Shown here piece after piece: positions 1-7,987 of a stretch of DNA of 34,971 nt. The notes under the pieces were generated by a model. That model was not told the origin of the DNA. It searched no databases and saw nothing but the letters and a program-made list of their open reading frames with translations. The DNA is from Myxococcales bacterium (GTDB lineage Bacteria > Myxococcota > Kuafuiibacteriia > Kuafuiibacteriales > Kuafuiibacteriaceae), in the NCBI GenBank assembly GCA_019634385.1, contig JAHQVK010000072.1:1-34971 (forward strand), in the 5' to 3' direction. Position 1 is the first letter of the stretch, and each line of letters opens with the position of its first letter. The translations under genes and the position numbers were made by a program.

Positions 1-2605
1 AAAAGCGATAATCAGGGTCCGCAGGACTATCCTCAGGACTCGAGAATTCGCCGTAGTAATTACCTCGCGCCATAACCCGCAGAGCATCATAGAAGTAATT
101 TACCGTGGTCACAACTCGGTGATACGGCAATAGTTTTTCGAGACCAATCCGCCGTGTATCATCGATCAATCCCGGAAGCGAATCTCCAACTTTGGTCCTA
201 TTCCAGGTGTAAGCGGCACTCACCGCAAGGGCCCCAGCGTCACGCAGACTAAAGCGAGAAGTCCCTACAACATCCAACCCCATAGTTCTGGTATCAAAGG
301 CATTCGTAAAGAACCTAAAGACGGATAGACCAGTGGCCCCCGCAATCCCGGAGTCTTCCAATGCTTGCCGTTCGTCGTCAGTCAACGTCTGGTTAGCAGA
401 CAGTGCGATCCGATCATCAACAGATATATAGTAGTAGTCAGCAGTAAAGTCAAAGAACTTACCAAGCTTAAGAACCAACCCGCCAGTGATATTTAGAGAG
501 GTTTCTGGCTCTAATGGCTTGCCGCCCTTCAGCACCGCAACAGGGTTTGTTGGAGGTATAGTTCCTTGGTCTCTAAGAATACCATCCGCGCCAGCGTTGG
601 TTGTTACGTTTGTAACATTCGCCTGACCTGCTGACGGAGCCCGGTAGCCAGTACCAATAGAGCCTCGAATAGCAAGTAGTTGGATAATACTATCAGTCCC
701 CATGAAATCACTGAGCGCAAACCGAGTCGAAGCCTTTACTGTACCCTGAGTACCAAACGTATCGAAATCCTCAACCCGAGCGGCTAACTGAACGGCCCAT
801 GGCTTTACGATATCCGTTGACAGTTCCAAATAAGAACCAATATTTTCTCGGCTCGATATCCCCGCGATATTAGGACCAAATCCTGGAAAACCATTCGAAC
901 CAATGCCAAACCCTTGAGCAGCCAAAGGCCCTATTTCATATGAAGCGCGGTCTCCCTGGGTAACCACAAATACTTCTTTCCGGTATTCAAAACCCATGGA
1001 GAGATTTAGCGGAGAATAAAATATATCCAGATTTGCTGGATAAGATAGATCTATATTATAGCTCTGGTCAGTTTCTCGATATCGACCGGGATTGAACTCG
1101 AAAGGAGAGTCTGGTCCCAAAGACGCATTGACAGTATTAATAATTTTGAAGGTGGTCTGACTGGAACCAACCACTGCGCTCACATCCCACCGAAGTCCGG
1201 AATTTAGGGTGCCGCGCAGTCCACCGGCTAAGCTCAGGTCCAACACCTCCCCACCGAATTGCGGAGTAAATCCTCCAGGAAGAACCTCGTTCCAGGCGAA
1301 GCAATTGTCATCGTCGATGACATTCTGAAGCTGAGCGGCGTCCGGTTGGCCACTAGCCGGATCAACATCGATATTCTGGCAATTACCGGTTCCATCTGCC
1401 GTGAGATCTCCCACCAAAAGGGTGTTATCGCCACCGTTGTAGACACCGTCTCGGGTGTTGGGATTTCGAAAGTAAAACCCGCCGAGCACATCTCGACGAC
1501 CAACATTGCCAAATGCATACATTTCGATGTTTTCGGAAAGCTCAATCCCCATATTGGCAAATACTTTCAACTCATTGCTCACCTCGGGACTACCCCATAT
1601 CTGCGCCGGATCACCAACAAGTTGATTCCCTCCCGCGATAAGCTGACTCGCGTCAAGGCGCTGAACACTACGGTCGGTGGGTTGAGTGTGGCCATATTCG
1701 ACGGTAAGATTGAAAAAACCCATTTCGGTCAAGGGCACACCAACGTTTGCCGCCACCGACCACGCGTACTCGTCCTCGGGATTCTCGGAGAGATATGACC
1801 CAAGCTTAAACCAGAGCTCAGCTCCCTCCGCATCGTCACGAAGAACAAAGTTGATAACTCCCGCAATAGCATCGGATCCATACTGAGCAGCTGCACCATC
1901 CCGAAGTACATCCACTCGCTCCAGGGCCAGAGCTGGTATCGGCGCAATATCCGTCCCGTGGGAACCATCGTTGAGGCCCGCGCCAAGAAAAGTAATGACT
2001 GAGCCTCGGTGGCGACGCTTACCATTGACAAGAACAACGGTACTATCGGGTGGTAATCCTCGCAGATTGATAGGTCTGATCAGGGTCGCTGCATCACTGA
2101 TAGGCTGGGTGTTTACGTTGAAGGACGGCACCAGACTACGCATTAGATCACTGACATCCGTCGCTCCTTGGTTGTTAAAATCTGATGCCTTGAGCGAATC
2201 TACCGGAGTTGGGGAGTCAAGCACCGACCGAACGGCACGACGCGAGCCAACTATGACCAAGCGCTCCGAGTCCTCAGTTTCTGGTAGTGGATCTTCGGGG
2301 ACATCAGCAAGTTGTTCTGCAGGTAGTGTCGGCTCTTCAGGCTCAATTGAGTTGCTTGCTACAGTTGTTGTTTCATCAGCTAAATCCGACTGGGCATCGT
2401 CGAGACCATCCGCTGAACCTGGATTTGTAGCTATAGCAGACGAGGATTGGTCTATATCTGGACCAACTGCTCCCTCATCCGAGCTATAATTATCGGTTTT
2501 GTTAGTGGATTCTGTTTCTGGAGGATCTTGTGCAAAAGCACTAGAAGTCCATCCTATTGCAATTATATAACATAACAACGAGCCGGTGGCTCTACAAGTA
2601 TACAT
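1..2605 (-). CDS. TonB-dependent outer-membrane receptor (C-terminus cut by window edge)
   Basis: The frame opens with ATG at 2605, 9 nt downstream of a clear AGGAG, and stays open in every part I translated down to position 2. At least 868 codons are present and the last barrel strands are missing. Residues 1-25 form a signal peptide ending SAFA|QD. Residues 26-113 are an acidic, low-complexity linker. A TonB-box-like ERLVIVGSR follows at 114-122. The plug domain shows LRGLPPDSTVVLVNGK and YGSDAIAGVINFVLRDD, both typical of the family. The barrel contains RNPNTRDGVYNGG and, near the edge, ARGNYYGEF, as expected close to the end of such receptors. The family imports siderophores, cobalamin, sugars or other large solutes using TonB energy. 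The substrate cannot be told and no transport partner is adjacent. The gene stands alone next to repeat-rich DNA. Confidence 0.93.
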   Translation of the reverse strand, partial: MYTCRATGSLLCYIIAIGWTSSAFAQDPPETESTNKTDNYSSDEGAVGPDIDQSSSAIATNPGSADGLDDAQSDLADETTTVASNSIEPEEPTLPAEQLADVPEDPLPETEDSERLVIVGSRRAVRSVLDSPTPVDSLKASDFNNQGATDVSDLMRSLVPSFNVNTQPISDAATLIRPINLRGLPPDSTVVLVNGKRRHRGSVITFLGAGLNDGSHGTDIAPIPALALERVDVLRDGAAAQYGSDAIAGVINFVLRDDAEGAELWFKLGSYLSENPEDEYAWSVAANVGVPLTEMGFFNLTVEYGHTQPTDRSVQRLDASQLIAGGNQLVGDPAQIWGSPEVSNELKVFANMGIELSENIEMYAFGNVGRRDVLGGFYFRNPNTRDGVYNGGDNTLLVGDLTADGTGNCQNIDVDPASGQPDAAQLQNVIDDDNCFAWNEVLPGGFTPQFGGEVLDLSLAGGLRGTLNSGLRWDVSAVVGSSQTTFKIINTVNASLGPDSPFEFNPGRYRETDQSYNIDLSYPANLDIFYSPLNLSMGFEYRKEVFVVTQGDRASYEIGPLAAQGFGIGSNGFPGFGPNIAGISSRENIGSYLELSTDIVKPWAVQLAARVEDFDTFGTQGTVKASTRFALSDFMGTDSIIQLLAIRGSIGTGYRAPSAGQANVTNVTTNAGADGILRDQGTIPPTNPVAVLKGGKPLEPETSLNITGGLVLKLGKFFDFTADYYYISVDDRIALSANQTLTDDERQALEDSGIAGATGLSVFRFFTNAFDTRTMGLDVVGTSRFSLRDAGALAVSAAYTWNRTKVGDSLPGLIDDTRRIGLEKLLPYHRVVTTVNYFYDALRVMARGNYYGEFSSPEDSPADPDYRF

Positions 2606-2614
2606 CGGCAAATT

Positions 2615-2619
2615 CTCCT
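2615..2619 (-). promoter_or_regulatory. Ribosome binding site of the TonB receptor
   Basis: AGGAG on the minus strand, 9 nt before the ATG at 2605. It fixes the start and places the signal peptide at the N-terminus. Confidence 0.75.
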
Positions 2620-2625
2620 AGCTGT

Positions 2626-2647
2626 CGATTTCCACCGTTGGAAATCG
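2626..2647 (-). promoter_or_regulatory. Perfect 9-bp inverted repeat in the receptor leader (operator or RNA hairpin)
   Basis: The half-sites CGATTTCCA and TGGAAATCG pair perfectly across a 4-nt spacer. The repeat ends 6 bp upstream of the Shine-Dalgarno of the TonB receptor. It could be a dimeric repressor operator or a translation-controlling hairpin. It has no U-run and lies upstream of the gene, so it is not a terminator. Which regulator would bind is unknown. Confidence 0.5.
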
Positions 2648-3294
2648 TTCACGTCAGGAGACGATAACTACAACGATTTGTATTACGCATAAGGACAAAA
2701 ATCTTTGAATGCCAAAAAACCTATTGGCTTGGCATATATCGAGTATTTTCTGGGCAGCTATCCAGCCAAGGATTGCGCAACGAGTTTAAATAATGGACTT
2801 TCGTAGCTAGGATTTCCCATAAACGTCCGGTCTATCAGCGACGCTGACAGTCCACCCTTATATAACCCGCACGCTACAATGTTCGGTTCCACGTTATGAC
2901 CTCCATCGGGTATAACCTCATGAATATGAGAGGACACGTCTTTAGTTTCCGAGGAACTATCACTAAAGATCCGTTTATTATTAGCGAGTCCGAGCCCCTG
3001 ACTCCTCCCGTCTAAAGCCTCTTGTCAGCGAGCCAGTCCGGGCGTGTTTTTCGCCTTGGCGTAGAATTCGCCGGTTCCCGATTTCACGGTTCGAACTCAG
3101 ATAAGACTATCCATAAGTAATTCGTCGATGGTCCAAAACGGTTCAGCATATCGATAGACACTTCGAAGTAAACGAAGCAGTCAAATTGCGGGGACATTTT
3201 GTTTCCCTCAACTTGCCGGCACGATTCTCGAGCGCGCGACCAAACGAAAAAAGCCAACATGTATCTAACCCCTGAAATATCCAAGTGTCAATGA
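2648..3294. other. Intergenic region with no recognisable gene
   Basis: About 650 bp upstream of the receptor. It holds only short open frames with no Shine-Dalgarno and no family resemblance; the longest is 66 codons on the minus strand at 3084-3284. The promoter of the receptor should lie at the left end, but I could not assign -35/-10 boxes with confidence. Confidence 0.5.
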
Positions 3295-3482
3295 CTAGGG
3301 AGTGTCTTTCAGCTCCGGCTACGGAGATGAGGCCGTAGCCCGTGTGTGTGAGGGGGCAGCCCCGGAGGGAAGATACGGGATGTACTGGAGCGAGGGGCCC
3401 GAAAGGGTGGCAAAGCCACCGGCCCTCACGAACGCAGGAAAAAAGTTAGAACGCGGTCCGGAGTTTAAAGATATACCCTAAG
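3295..3482 (+). repeat. R1 repeat element, intact copy A
   Basis: A 179-bp element bordered by CTAG on the left (3295-3298) and CTAA on the right (3478-3481). It aligns almost without gaps to copy B at 3611-3966 once the R2 insertion in B is removed. The ends are imperfect inverted repeats (GTGTCTTTCAGCTCCGG on the left; CCGGAGTTTAAAGATATACC on the right). Inside are a perfect hairpin of GGCTACGG (3317-3324) with CCGTAGCC (3333-3340), and another of GGTGGC (3406-3411) with GCCACC (3415-3420) enclosed by GAGGGGCC/GGCCCTC. No coding capacity. It resembles a MITE-like or structured-RNA element; its family is not known to me. Confidence 0.7.
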
Positions 3483-3610
3483 GCAATTCCCCTAGGTTTT
3501 CCCGCTCAGCTAGGTACCCCTAGCCTTCCCCCGAAGCCAAACAATCATGCTCGCTAATTCCTTAGCGACAGTTCCTTGCTGCATTCAGCCAAAAGCTTCA
3601 TTTTAACCTC
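3483..3610. other. CTAG-rich spacer between R1 copies
   Basis: Three CTAG tetramers lie within 32 bp (3492, 3510 and 3520), probably scars or fragments of further elements of the same kind. No gene is visible. Confidence 0.35.
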
Positions 3611-3966
3611 GGGCGTGTCTTTCAACTCCGGCCGCGGAGCAGCCGCCGTTGCCCGCGTTTGTGGGGGTGCAGCCCCGGAGGGAGGGGACTAGCAGGCCAT
3701 CGGAAAAGTGAGTTAGGCGCTTCGCGGGTCTTTTTTCCGTGGAACGTCTGGACCGGCTTCGCCTCTCATCGGTTGCATACGCCCGGTATGCGCCCTCTTC
3801 ATCCGGAGCCTTCCATCGAAAAGATACTTCGCGGATCACCCATCTCACTTTTCCGATGGCCTGCTAGGTGTGCCAGACCGAGGGGCCCGAAAGGGTTGTG
3901 AAGCCACCGAACCACCACAAATGTTGGGTGCAAGTCAGAACGCGGTCCGGAGGGTAAGGACACACC
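3611..3966 (+). repeat. R1 repeat element copy B, interrupted by R2
   Basis: This is the same element as copy A. The left part (3615-3683) and the matching part of A (3302-3370) are both 69 bp. The right part (3880-3952) is 73 bp against 72 in A and ends in the same AGAACGCGGTCCGGAG. The element is split by R2 at 3693-3863. If R2 and one flanking CTAG are removed, the 21-bp distance between the conserved blocks equals that of copy A exactly. The right border is CTAG at 3967-3970. The terminal inverted repeats agree at about 15 of 20 positions. Confidence 0.75.
3693..3863. mobile_element. R2 palindromic element inserted in R1, flanked by CTAG on both sides
   Basis: A 171-bp element with perfect 20-bp terminal inverted repeats (CAGGCCATCGGAAAAGTGAG). 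The two arms stay similar well beyond the termini, so the whole element can fold into a long hairpin. CTAG lies directly outside each end (3689-3692 and 3864-3867), which fits a 4-bp target duplication. There is no transposase gene, so this would be a non-autonomous MITE-like element. A second copy starts at 34863 with about 7 mismatches in 109 bp. Confidence 0.8.
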
Positions 3967-4012
3967 CTAGTTACACACCAAATATGGTAGTGCGTTCTGC
4001 TGGGGTTGGCTT

Positions 4013-4212
4013 TTACCTTTTAGGTCCGATGAGTTCTATGACTCGCCCCTCCTGGACCTCAATGCCGAGTGAGCTATGGTGGATGCTTTCATCGGTGGCA
4101 TCTCCGTCAACTAGTGGTAGTCAGCCGCCTCCCGCTGACCTTCCAATAAATCAGGGTCAAACAACAGACTCCGGCGGGCTTTGAATATATGCTTCAGTTT
4201 AACTAGTAAAAA
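4013..4212 (-). pseudogene. Possible frame-broken coding remnant downstream of the lysine-ketoglutarate reductase-like gene
   Basis: On the minus strand, directly after the TAG of the upstream gene, the same frame continues as protein-like sequence (for example SLLFDPDLLEGQREAADYH) to a TAG at 4111-4113. The next frame is open from 4120 down to a TAA at 4013 and reads GIEVQEGRVIELIGPKR at its end. The two open stretches overlap only at 4111-4120, where a single indel would join them into about 65 residues. The second stretch has no ATG, GTG or TTG, so it cannot start on its own. I recognise no family. It may be a decayed small gene or a lost C-terminal extension; chance is also possible. Confidence 0.3.
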
Positions 4213-5484
4213 CTACAGAAAATTGCGCATATATTCATAGTTTTCTGCTAGTGAACCCTGGTGCATAACTACCGCCCGTTTAAGAGGAGAGGGCAAATGC
4301 AATGCATCCCAAGACTTCTCTGAACTCAGCCGAGCAATACTCGGCACAAACGGTACCAGCGCATCGCTAAACGCGCGAGAACTCTCTCGAGGGAATTCCG
4401 TAGGAAGTATGTCGTTGGCCATCACAACCACTCCAGCCCCATCTATTCCGTCTACGCTAGATTCGGTCTCTGGATGATACACAAAACTCGGCTCGCCAGG
4501 GTCACCAGCTTTGGAAGTGAGCTCAATGGACCCTCCAATATCACAAGAGATATCCGCAATTAGCTGCAACCGAAGAGTATCTTCGGACCAGGATTGCTTG
4601 ATCGCCTTTTTTGTAACAATGCGCGGATAGGGTTCTTCCCAATAGATACCATTAGCCAACATATCCACATGAGGAAGATACTCATTAAATATCGAGCGGT
4701 AGAGGTCGGGCCGGTTCCGGTACTCGGTGGGATCCACCGGAGAGCCACCGACATGCTCTACCAGATCTGGAATATCGAAAAGCGCGATACAAAAACCGTT
4801 GTTCCGCGGGCAATGCGGAAGTTGTTGGGGAGCAACAACTTTTGGTTCTAAATAACGCGCCATCTCAACGAACCCACGCCCAACGCGACCTAAACCGGTT
4901 ACCGCTATGGTCAGACCATCAAACGCAGTGTCTCGTCGACACAAACCAGCCACGTGTTCGAGATGTTTTTTAGCTTCACTTAGGGAGTCGTAATGAAGTG
5001 ACTGTTGCAAAAAACTAAGAGGCGTTTTTTTACCTCCGGTGTTTAGTCTCTGACCATAGAGCCACAGGGCATCTAGGAACCCTGCTAAGCCAGCAAATCG
5101 GCTAAACGAAACTAAGCGACGACCCTCCTCATCCACAATGCGTTCGTAGTCTATCAGGCTACAACCCAGCGTCTGCAGGCGCCTCAGCATTGGCATATTC
5201 TGCTTTTGCCCCTTAATTGTATGAGAAAAAAAGATGTAGATTTTTTTTGCCTCAAGGCACTCAATGGGTATCTCCTTGACCCCCATGATCACCGGACATG
5301 GGCCCAAGTCTTCGGTGATCGTAGCCCCTGCAGCCAATAGCTCTTCATCCCTAAAAACCCGACGTGTCGAAGGCTGAATCCAAACCTCTATACCCTGTTT
5401 GGTGAGCTCGGTAATATGGGACGGCACTAACGGAATTCGCGCTTCCCATGGTGATTTATCTTCCCGACGAATACCAATTCTCAC
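4213..5484 (-). CDS. Lysine-ketoglutarate reductase/saccharopine dehydrogenase-family protein (LKR-type)
   Basis: 423 residues with a GTG start giving the family-typical MRIGIRREDKSPWEARIPL. Residues 1-130 match the alanine dehydrogenase/PNT N-terminal fold of the LKR half of animal and plant AASS, including FSHTIKGQKQNMPML (86-100) and DYERIVDEEGRRLVSF (112-127). A Rossmann dinucleotide site, GLGRVG, is at 197-202. The C-terminal DGIDGAGVVVMANDILPTE is also characteristic. The predicted activity is reductive joining of lysine and 2-oxoglutarate to saccharopine, or its reverse, in the cytosol. Only this half is present: no saccharopine dehydrogenase domain is fused or adjacent. No Shine-Dalgarno is visible. 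The 223-bp gap upstream shows nothing recognisable. The exact reaction in a stand-alone bacterial protein is inferred. Confidence 0.85.
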   Translation of the reverse strand: MRIGIRREDKSPWEARIPLVPSHITELTKQGIEVWIQPSTRRVFRDEELLAAGATITEDLGPCPVIMGVKEIPIECLEAKKIYIFFSHTIKGQKQNMPMLRRLQTLGCSLIDYERIVDEEGRRLVSFSRFAGLAGFLDALWLYGQRLNTGGKKTPLSFLQQSLHYDSLSEAKKHLEHVAGLCRRDTAFDGLTIAVTGLGRVGRGFVEMARYLEPKVVAPQQLPHCPRNNGFCIALFDIPDLVEHVGGSPVDPTEYRNRPDLYRSIFNEYLPHVDMLANGIYWEEPYPRIVTKKAIKQSWSEDTLRLQLIADISCDIGGSIELTSKAGDPGEPSFVYHPETESSVDGIDGAGVVVMANDILPTEFPRESSRAFSDALVPFVPSIARLSSEKSWDALHLPSPLKRAVVMHQGSLAENYEYMRNFL

Positions 5485-5707
5485 AGGGTATGTTCACGCA
5501 ATTGTACCCTGGAGATCAATGCTGGAACCCAAGCATTTGATTGTAGTCAGACCTTTGGGCAGACCTGCACCACGCCACAAAGTTGGTGACCACAAATAGT
5601 TTCTCGCAGACTGAACCCACCGAGAATGGAGAATAGGGTGACCGTTGACGGCCCATTTCTGCCCTCGAACGCGGGCAGTTTCCATCTCCGTTGGCGCAGT
5701 GTGTATT

Positions 5708-6784
5708 TTAGGGGGCGGTGCGAGCCGATACAGCGGTGGAAGAAAAACTACCAAGGAGCGCTGAATACGAAGCCGCTGCTGCTCGGGCTAGCAAGCGCTC
5801 TGCTTCCCCTCTGCTTCCACCAGATATACTCGCCACTATCACCACCGGTCGCTCATCGGGAGGGAGGAACACTATACCGAAATCACAGGTCCGTCGAAAC
5901 TGAGTGCCCGTTTTATGAGCAAGAGAGATACCATTCGGGATCCCCGCTCGGAACCGTCGAGGACCGGTGCGAGTGCCACGCATAATGGCGAGCATCCGCT
6001 GCGATGAACCCTTGCTAACCACCTCTCCTTTAACAATCTCTGCCAGCAGTCTCCCCATGCCTCTCATCGAGGCGCTATTCCAACCCTGACGATAGTATTG
6101 TCTAAAAGCTCGTTCGTAGTCTTCCTTGGTGAACTTACCCGACGGGGCACCAATGAGAGACTCCAGTCGGCGAAGTCGCTTGGCGAGGGGCCGGGTCAGG
6201 CGGAGTCTCAGAATGTCCTGCGAAGAAAGAACTGAGGATCGTGGATCAAGGCGCTGGTATATCAGCTGTCTCACTGCCAATAGCGAGGTTATGGGTCCGA
6301 AGCCTTCAAAACCTTCATCAACCAAGATCCGATTGACGTTCGCGATGCCCACCCGTCGAATGACCATGTCCGTCGCAGCGTTGTCGCTCGACTGAATCAT
6401 AGCTTCAAGCAACACACCTAGGGATATCGGGGTACCGATCTTAAGATTACTGAGAAGCGGTGCCCCATCGCGCACATCGGTAGTACGATAGATCAGCGTC
6501 TCATCGAGGTTTACTGTTCCCTCATTGAGCGCTTGGTACAGCGCCATCATGACCGGAATCTTAATCCCCGAAGCTAGATACATCGGGGTTGCCGAGTTGT
6601 ACCCATATTGTTGCCCGGTACGAACGTCTTCGACGTACAAGCCTAGTTCGCCGGAAAACGAGCGAGTCATATCGACCACATGTGATTGCAAGTCGATAGG
6701 CCACGTCGGCAAATAATTCTCCTCGGCATCTGCGGGTGCGGACACCATCAGACTGATCACACCGAGGGCGCTCGCAAAGGTCAC
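5708..6784 (-). CDS. Class A beta-lactamase-fold serine hydrolase, paralogue 1
   Basis: 358 residues. The GTG start at 6784 follows GGGAG by 10 nt and overlaps the stop of the upstream paralogue as GTGA, so translation is probably coupled. Residues 1-20 resemble a signal peptide (ADA|EE), although the n-region has no basic residue. The penicillin-recognising motifs are SGIK at 72-75, SDN at 133-135 and KTG at 291-293. The omega-loop ExxLN of true class A beta-lactamases is absent; the equivalent stretch reads PITSLLAVRQ. The protein is therefore more likely a periplasmic peptidase, esterase or slow penicillin binder than an efficient beta-lactamase. Fold assignment is secure; substrate is not. 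Confidence 0.85.
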   Translation of the reverse strand: MTFASALGVISLMVSAPADAEENYLPTWPIDLQSHVVDMTRSFSGELGLYVEDVRTGQQYGYNSATPMYLASGIKIPVMMALYQALNEGTVNLDETLIYRTTDVRDGAPLLSNLKIGTPISLGVLLEAMIQSSDNAATDMVIRRVGIANVNRILVDEGFEGFGPITSLLAVRQLIYQRLDPRSSVLSSQDILRLRLTRPLAKRLRRLESLIGAPSGKFTKEDYERAFRQYYRQGWNSASMRGMGRLLAEIVKGEVVSKGSSQRMLAIMRGTRTGPRRFRAGIPNGISLAHKTGTQFRRTCDFGIVFLPPDERPVVIVASISGGSRGEAERLLARAAAASYSALLGSFSSTAVSARTAP

Positions 6785-7941
6785 CGGCCTTGTTCTCCCG
6801 TTACCAATTGGTAAGCTCGCCCTGCAGCCGAAGCCATCAGCTTCTCCGCTGGTTCAACTGGAATACCCTCGGTACACATCGTAATGATCAACGGTGAGCC
6901 TCGCCCTTCTGCTATTTTTGACGCACGAGCCGGTGGATCAACACGTAGCTGACGTTCTTCCGGCAGGAATACGATGCCAAGGTCGCAGAAGCGTAGATAT
7001 TGGCTACCGGTCTTGTGGGCAACATCTGTTCCTTCGGGGAGTTGTCCGAGCAACCGAGCAGTACTCGTTCGAGCGCCCGACATCAACTCTAGCATGTCTC
7101 TACTTGCTGAATAAGACACAAGTTTTCCGTCCAGCATCCGTTCGAAGACTTCAGAAACGGTCTTCATTGATGCGTGATTCACCCCACTGGCATAGAATTG
7201 TTCATAACCGTTCAGCAAATCCGTCTTTCGGATGCTCCCTTGTCGCCGACCCGCCAACTGAGTGAATTTACGAATTTGCGGGCGCCATATTCGCGTCCAG
7301 CGTACTGCTCTGACTTCACCAGCGCTCAAGTCATCTGCGCGCACGTCAGCGCTCCTGTAAAACCCACGACGAACTTCAATCAACCGAGTTATTGGAGAAA
7401 AGCCGTATATGCCCTCGCGAACCAAGGCTTCAGCAATGGCATCCAATCCCAGCTGATCAATCAGCAGATCCGAAGCCGCATTGTCACTGGAGCGCATCAT
7501 CCACGTAAGTAACTGCTTGATAGTAAATTGCGATCCTACAGACTGAGGATTGATTTCGATCGCGCCATCACGTTTGTCGTCTTCTGTATATGCGACGGTC
7601 TGATCCAATCGTAAGGTCCCCTCTTCGAGGGCACGAAACGTAGCGATCATGAATGCTAATTTCACCCCCGAGGCTAAGTACATGGGCCTATCGTCAGCGA
7701 ACCCGAAAACCTCCCCTCTTTCCCAGTCAATAAGCCTAAACCCGAGTCGACCTCGCGGGCCTCCGAATGACCGAACTTGCTCTTCAAGAAAGCCGGTTAG
7801 TTCCGATGCCCATAAGGGACGCGTATACGCTCCTTCCGCGGATGGGGGTGAAGTAGGATTCGTGAGTAAGAGTGTGACAAATGCCGACCCCAAGACCATC
7901 AAGCTAAACTTATTAGCACGTATGCGGCTTGGACCCGTCAC
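6781..7941 (-). CDS. Class A beta-lactamase-fold serine hydrolase, paralogue 2
   Basis: The open frame reaches an ATG at 8049 (422 residues), but that would overlap the divergent lipoprotein gene starting at 7988. I prefer GTG 7941 (386 residues), which gives an n-region with R/R/K, a hydrophobic stretch MVLGSAFVTLLL and a likely cleavage after SAEG. No start has a good Shine-Dalgarno; GTG 7959 and ATG 7899 are alternatives. From 7941 the motifs are SGVK (91-94), SDN (152-154) and KTG (310-312). Glu189 (ITRLIEVRR) sits where paralogue 1 has Ala170 and could replace the deacylating Glu166, although ExxLN itself is missing. It is the first gene of a two-gene unit with paralogue 1. The periplasmic location is inferred. 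Confidence 0.82.
   Translation of the reverse strand: MTGPSRIRANKFSLMVLGSAFVTLLLTNPTSPPSAEGAYTRPLWASELTGFLEEQVRSFGGPRGRLGFRLIDWERGEVFGFADDRPMYLASGVKLAFMIATFRALEEGTLRLDQTVAYTEDDKRDGAIEINPQSVGSQFTIKQLLTWMMRSSDNAASDLLIDQLGLDAIAEALVREGIYGFSPITRLIEVRRGFYRSADVRADDLSAGEVRAVRWTRIWRPQIRKFTQLAGRRQGSIRKTDLLNGYEQFYASGVNHASMKTVSEVFERMLDGKLVSYSASRDMLELMSGARTSTARLLGQLPEGTDVAHKTGSQYLRFCDLGIVFLPEERQLRVDPPARASKIAEGRGSPLIITMCTEGIPVEPAEKLMASAAGRAYQLVTGEQGR
6795..6799 (-). promoter_or_regulatory. Ribosome binding site deciding the GTG start of serine hydrolase paralogue 1
   Basis: GGGAG on the minus strand, 10 nt before GTG 6784 and inside the 3' end of the upstream gene. No in-frame ATG exists between it and an upstream TGA. 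Confidence 0.5.
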
Positions 7942-7987
7942 TCGTAAGCGCTTGAACACATCAGGTACAAGACCACGTTTCGCCAAA

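Noticed and set aside
1259..1798. 179-codon plus-strand frame
   Set aside because: Antisense shadow of the TonB receptor barrel.
3040..3115. tRNA suggested by GGTTCGAAC-like T-loop near 3088
   Set aside because: The flanking bases do not form a T stem or an acceptor stem on either strand.
3084..3284. 66-codon minus-strand frame in the receptor-upstream gap
   Set aside because: No ribosome binding site, no recognisable domain, no conserved neighbour; chance length.
3603..4184. Open frames across the repeat elements (3603-3848 minus, 3659-3901 plus, 3870-4184 plus)
   Set aside because: They run through palindromic repeat DNA and its borders, have no Shine-Dalgarno and resemble no protein family.
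5485..5707. Small gene or terminator between the LKR-type gene and serine hydrolase 1
   Set aside because: No open frame with a ribosome binding site and no hairpin followed by a T-run was found.
7649..7987. N-terminal extension of the SGNH lipoprotein frame back to ATG 7649
   Set aside because: It lies antisense to the serine hydrolase, has non-protein-like composition, and would bury the lipoprotein signal that starts at 7988.
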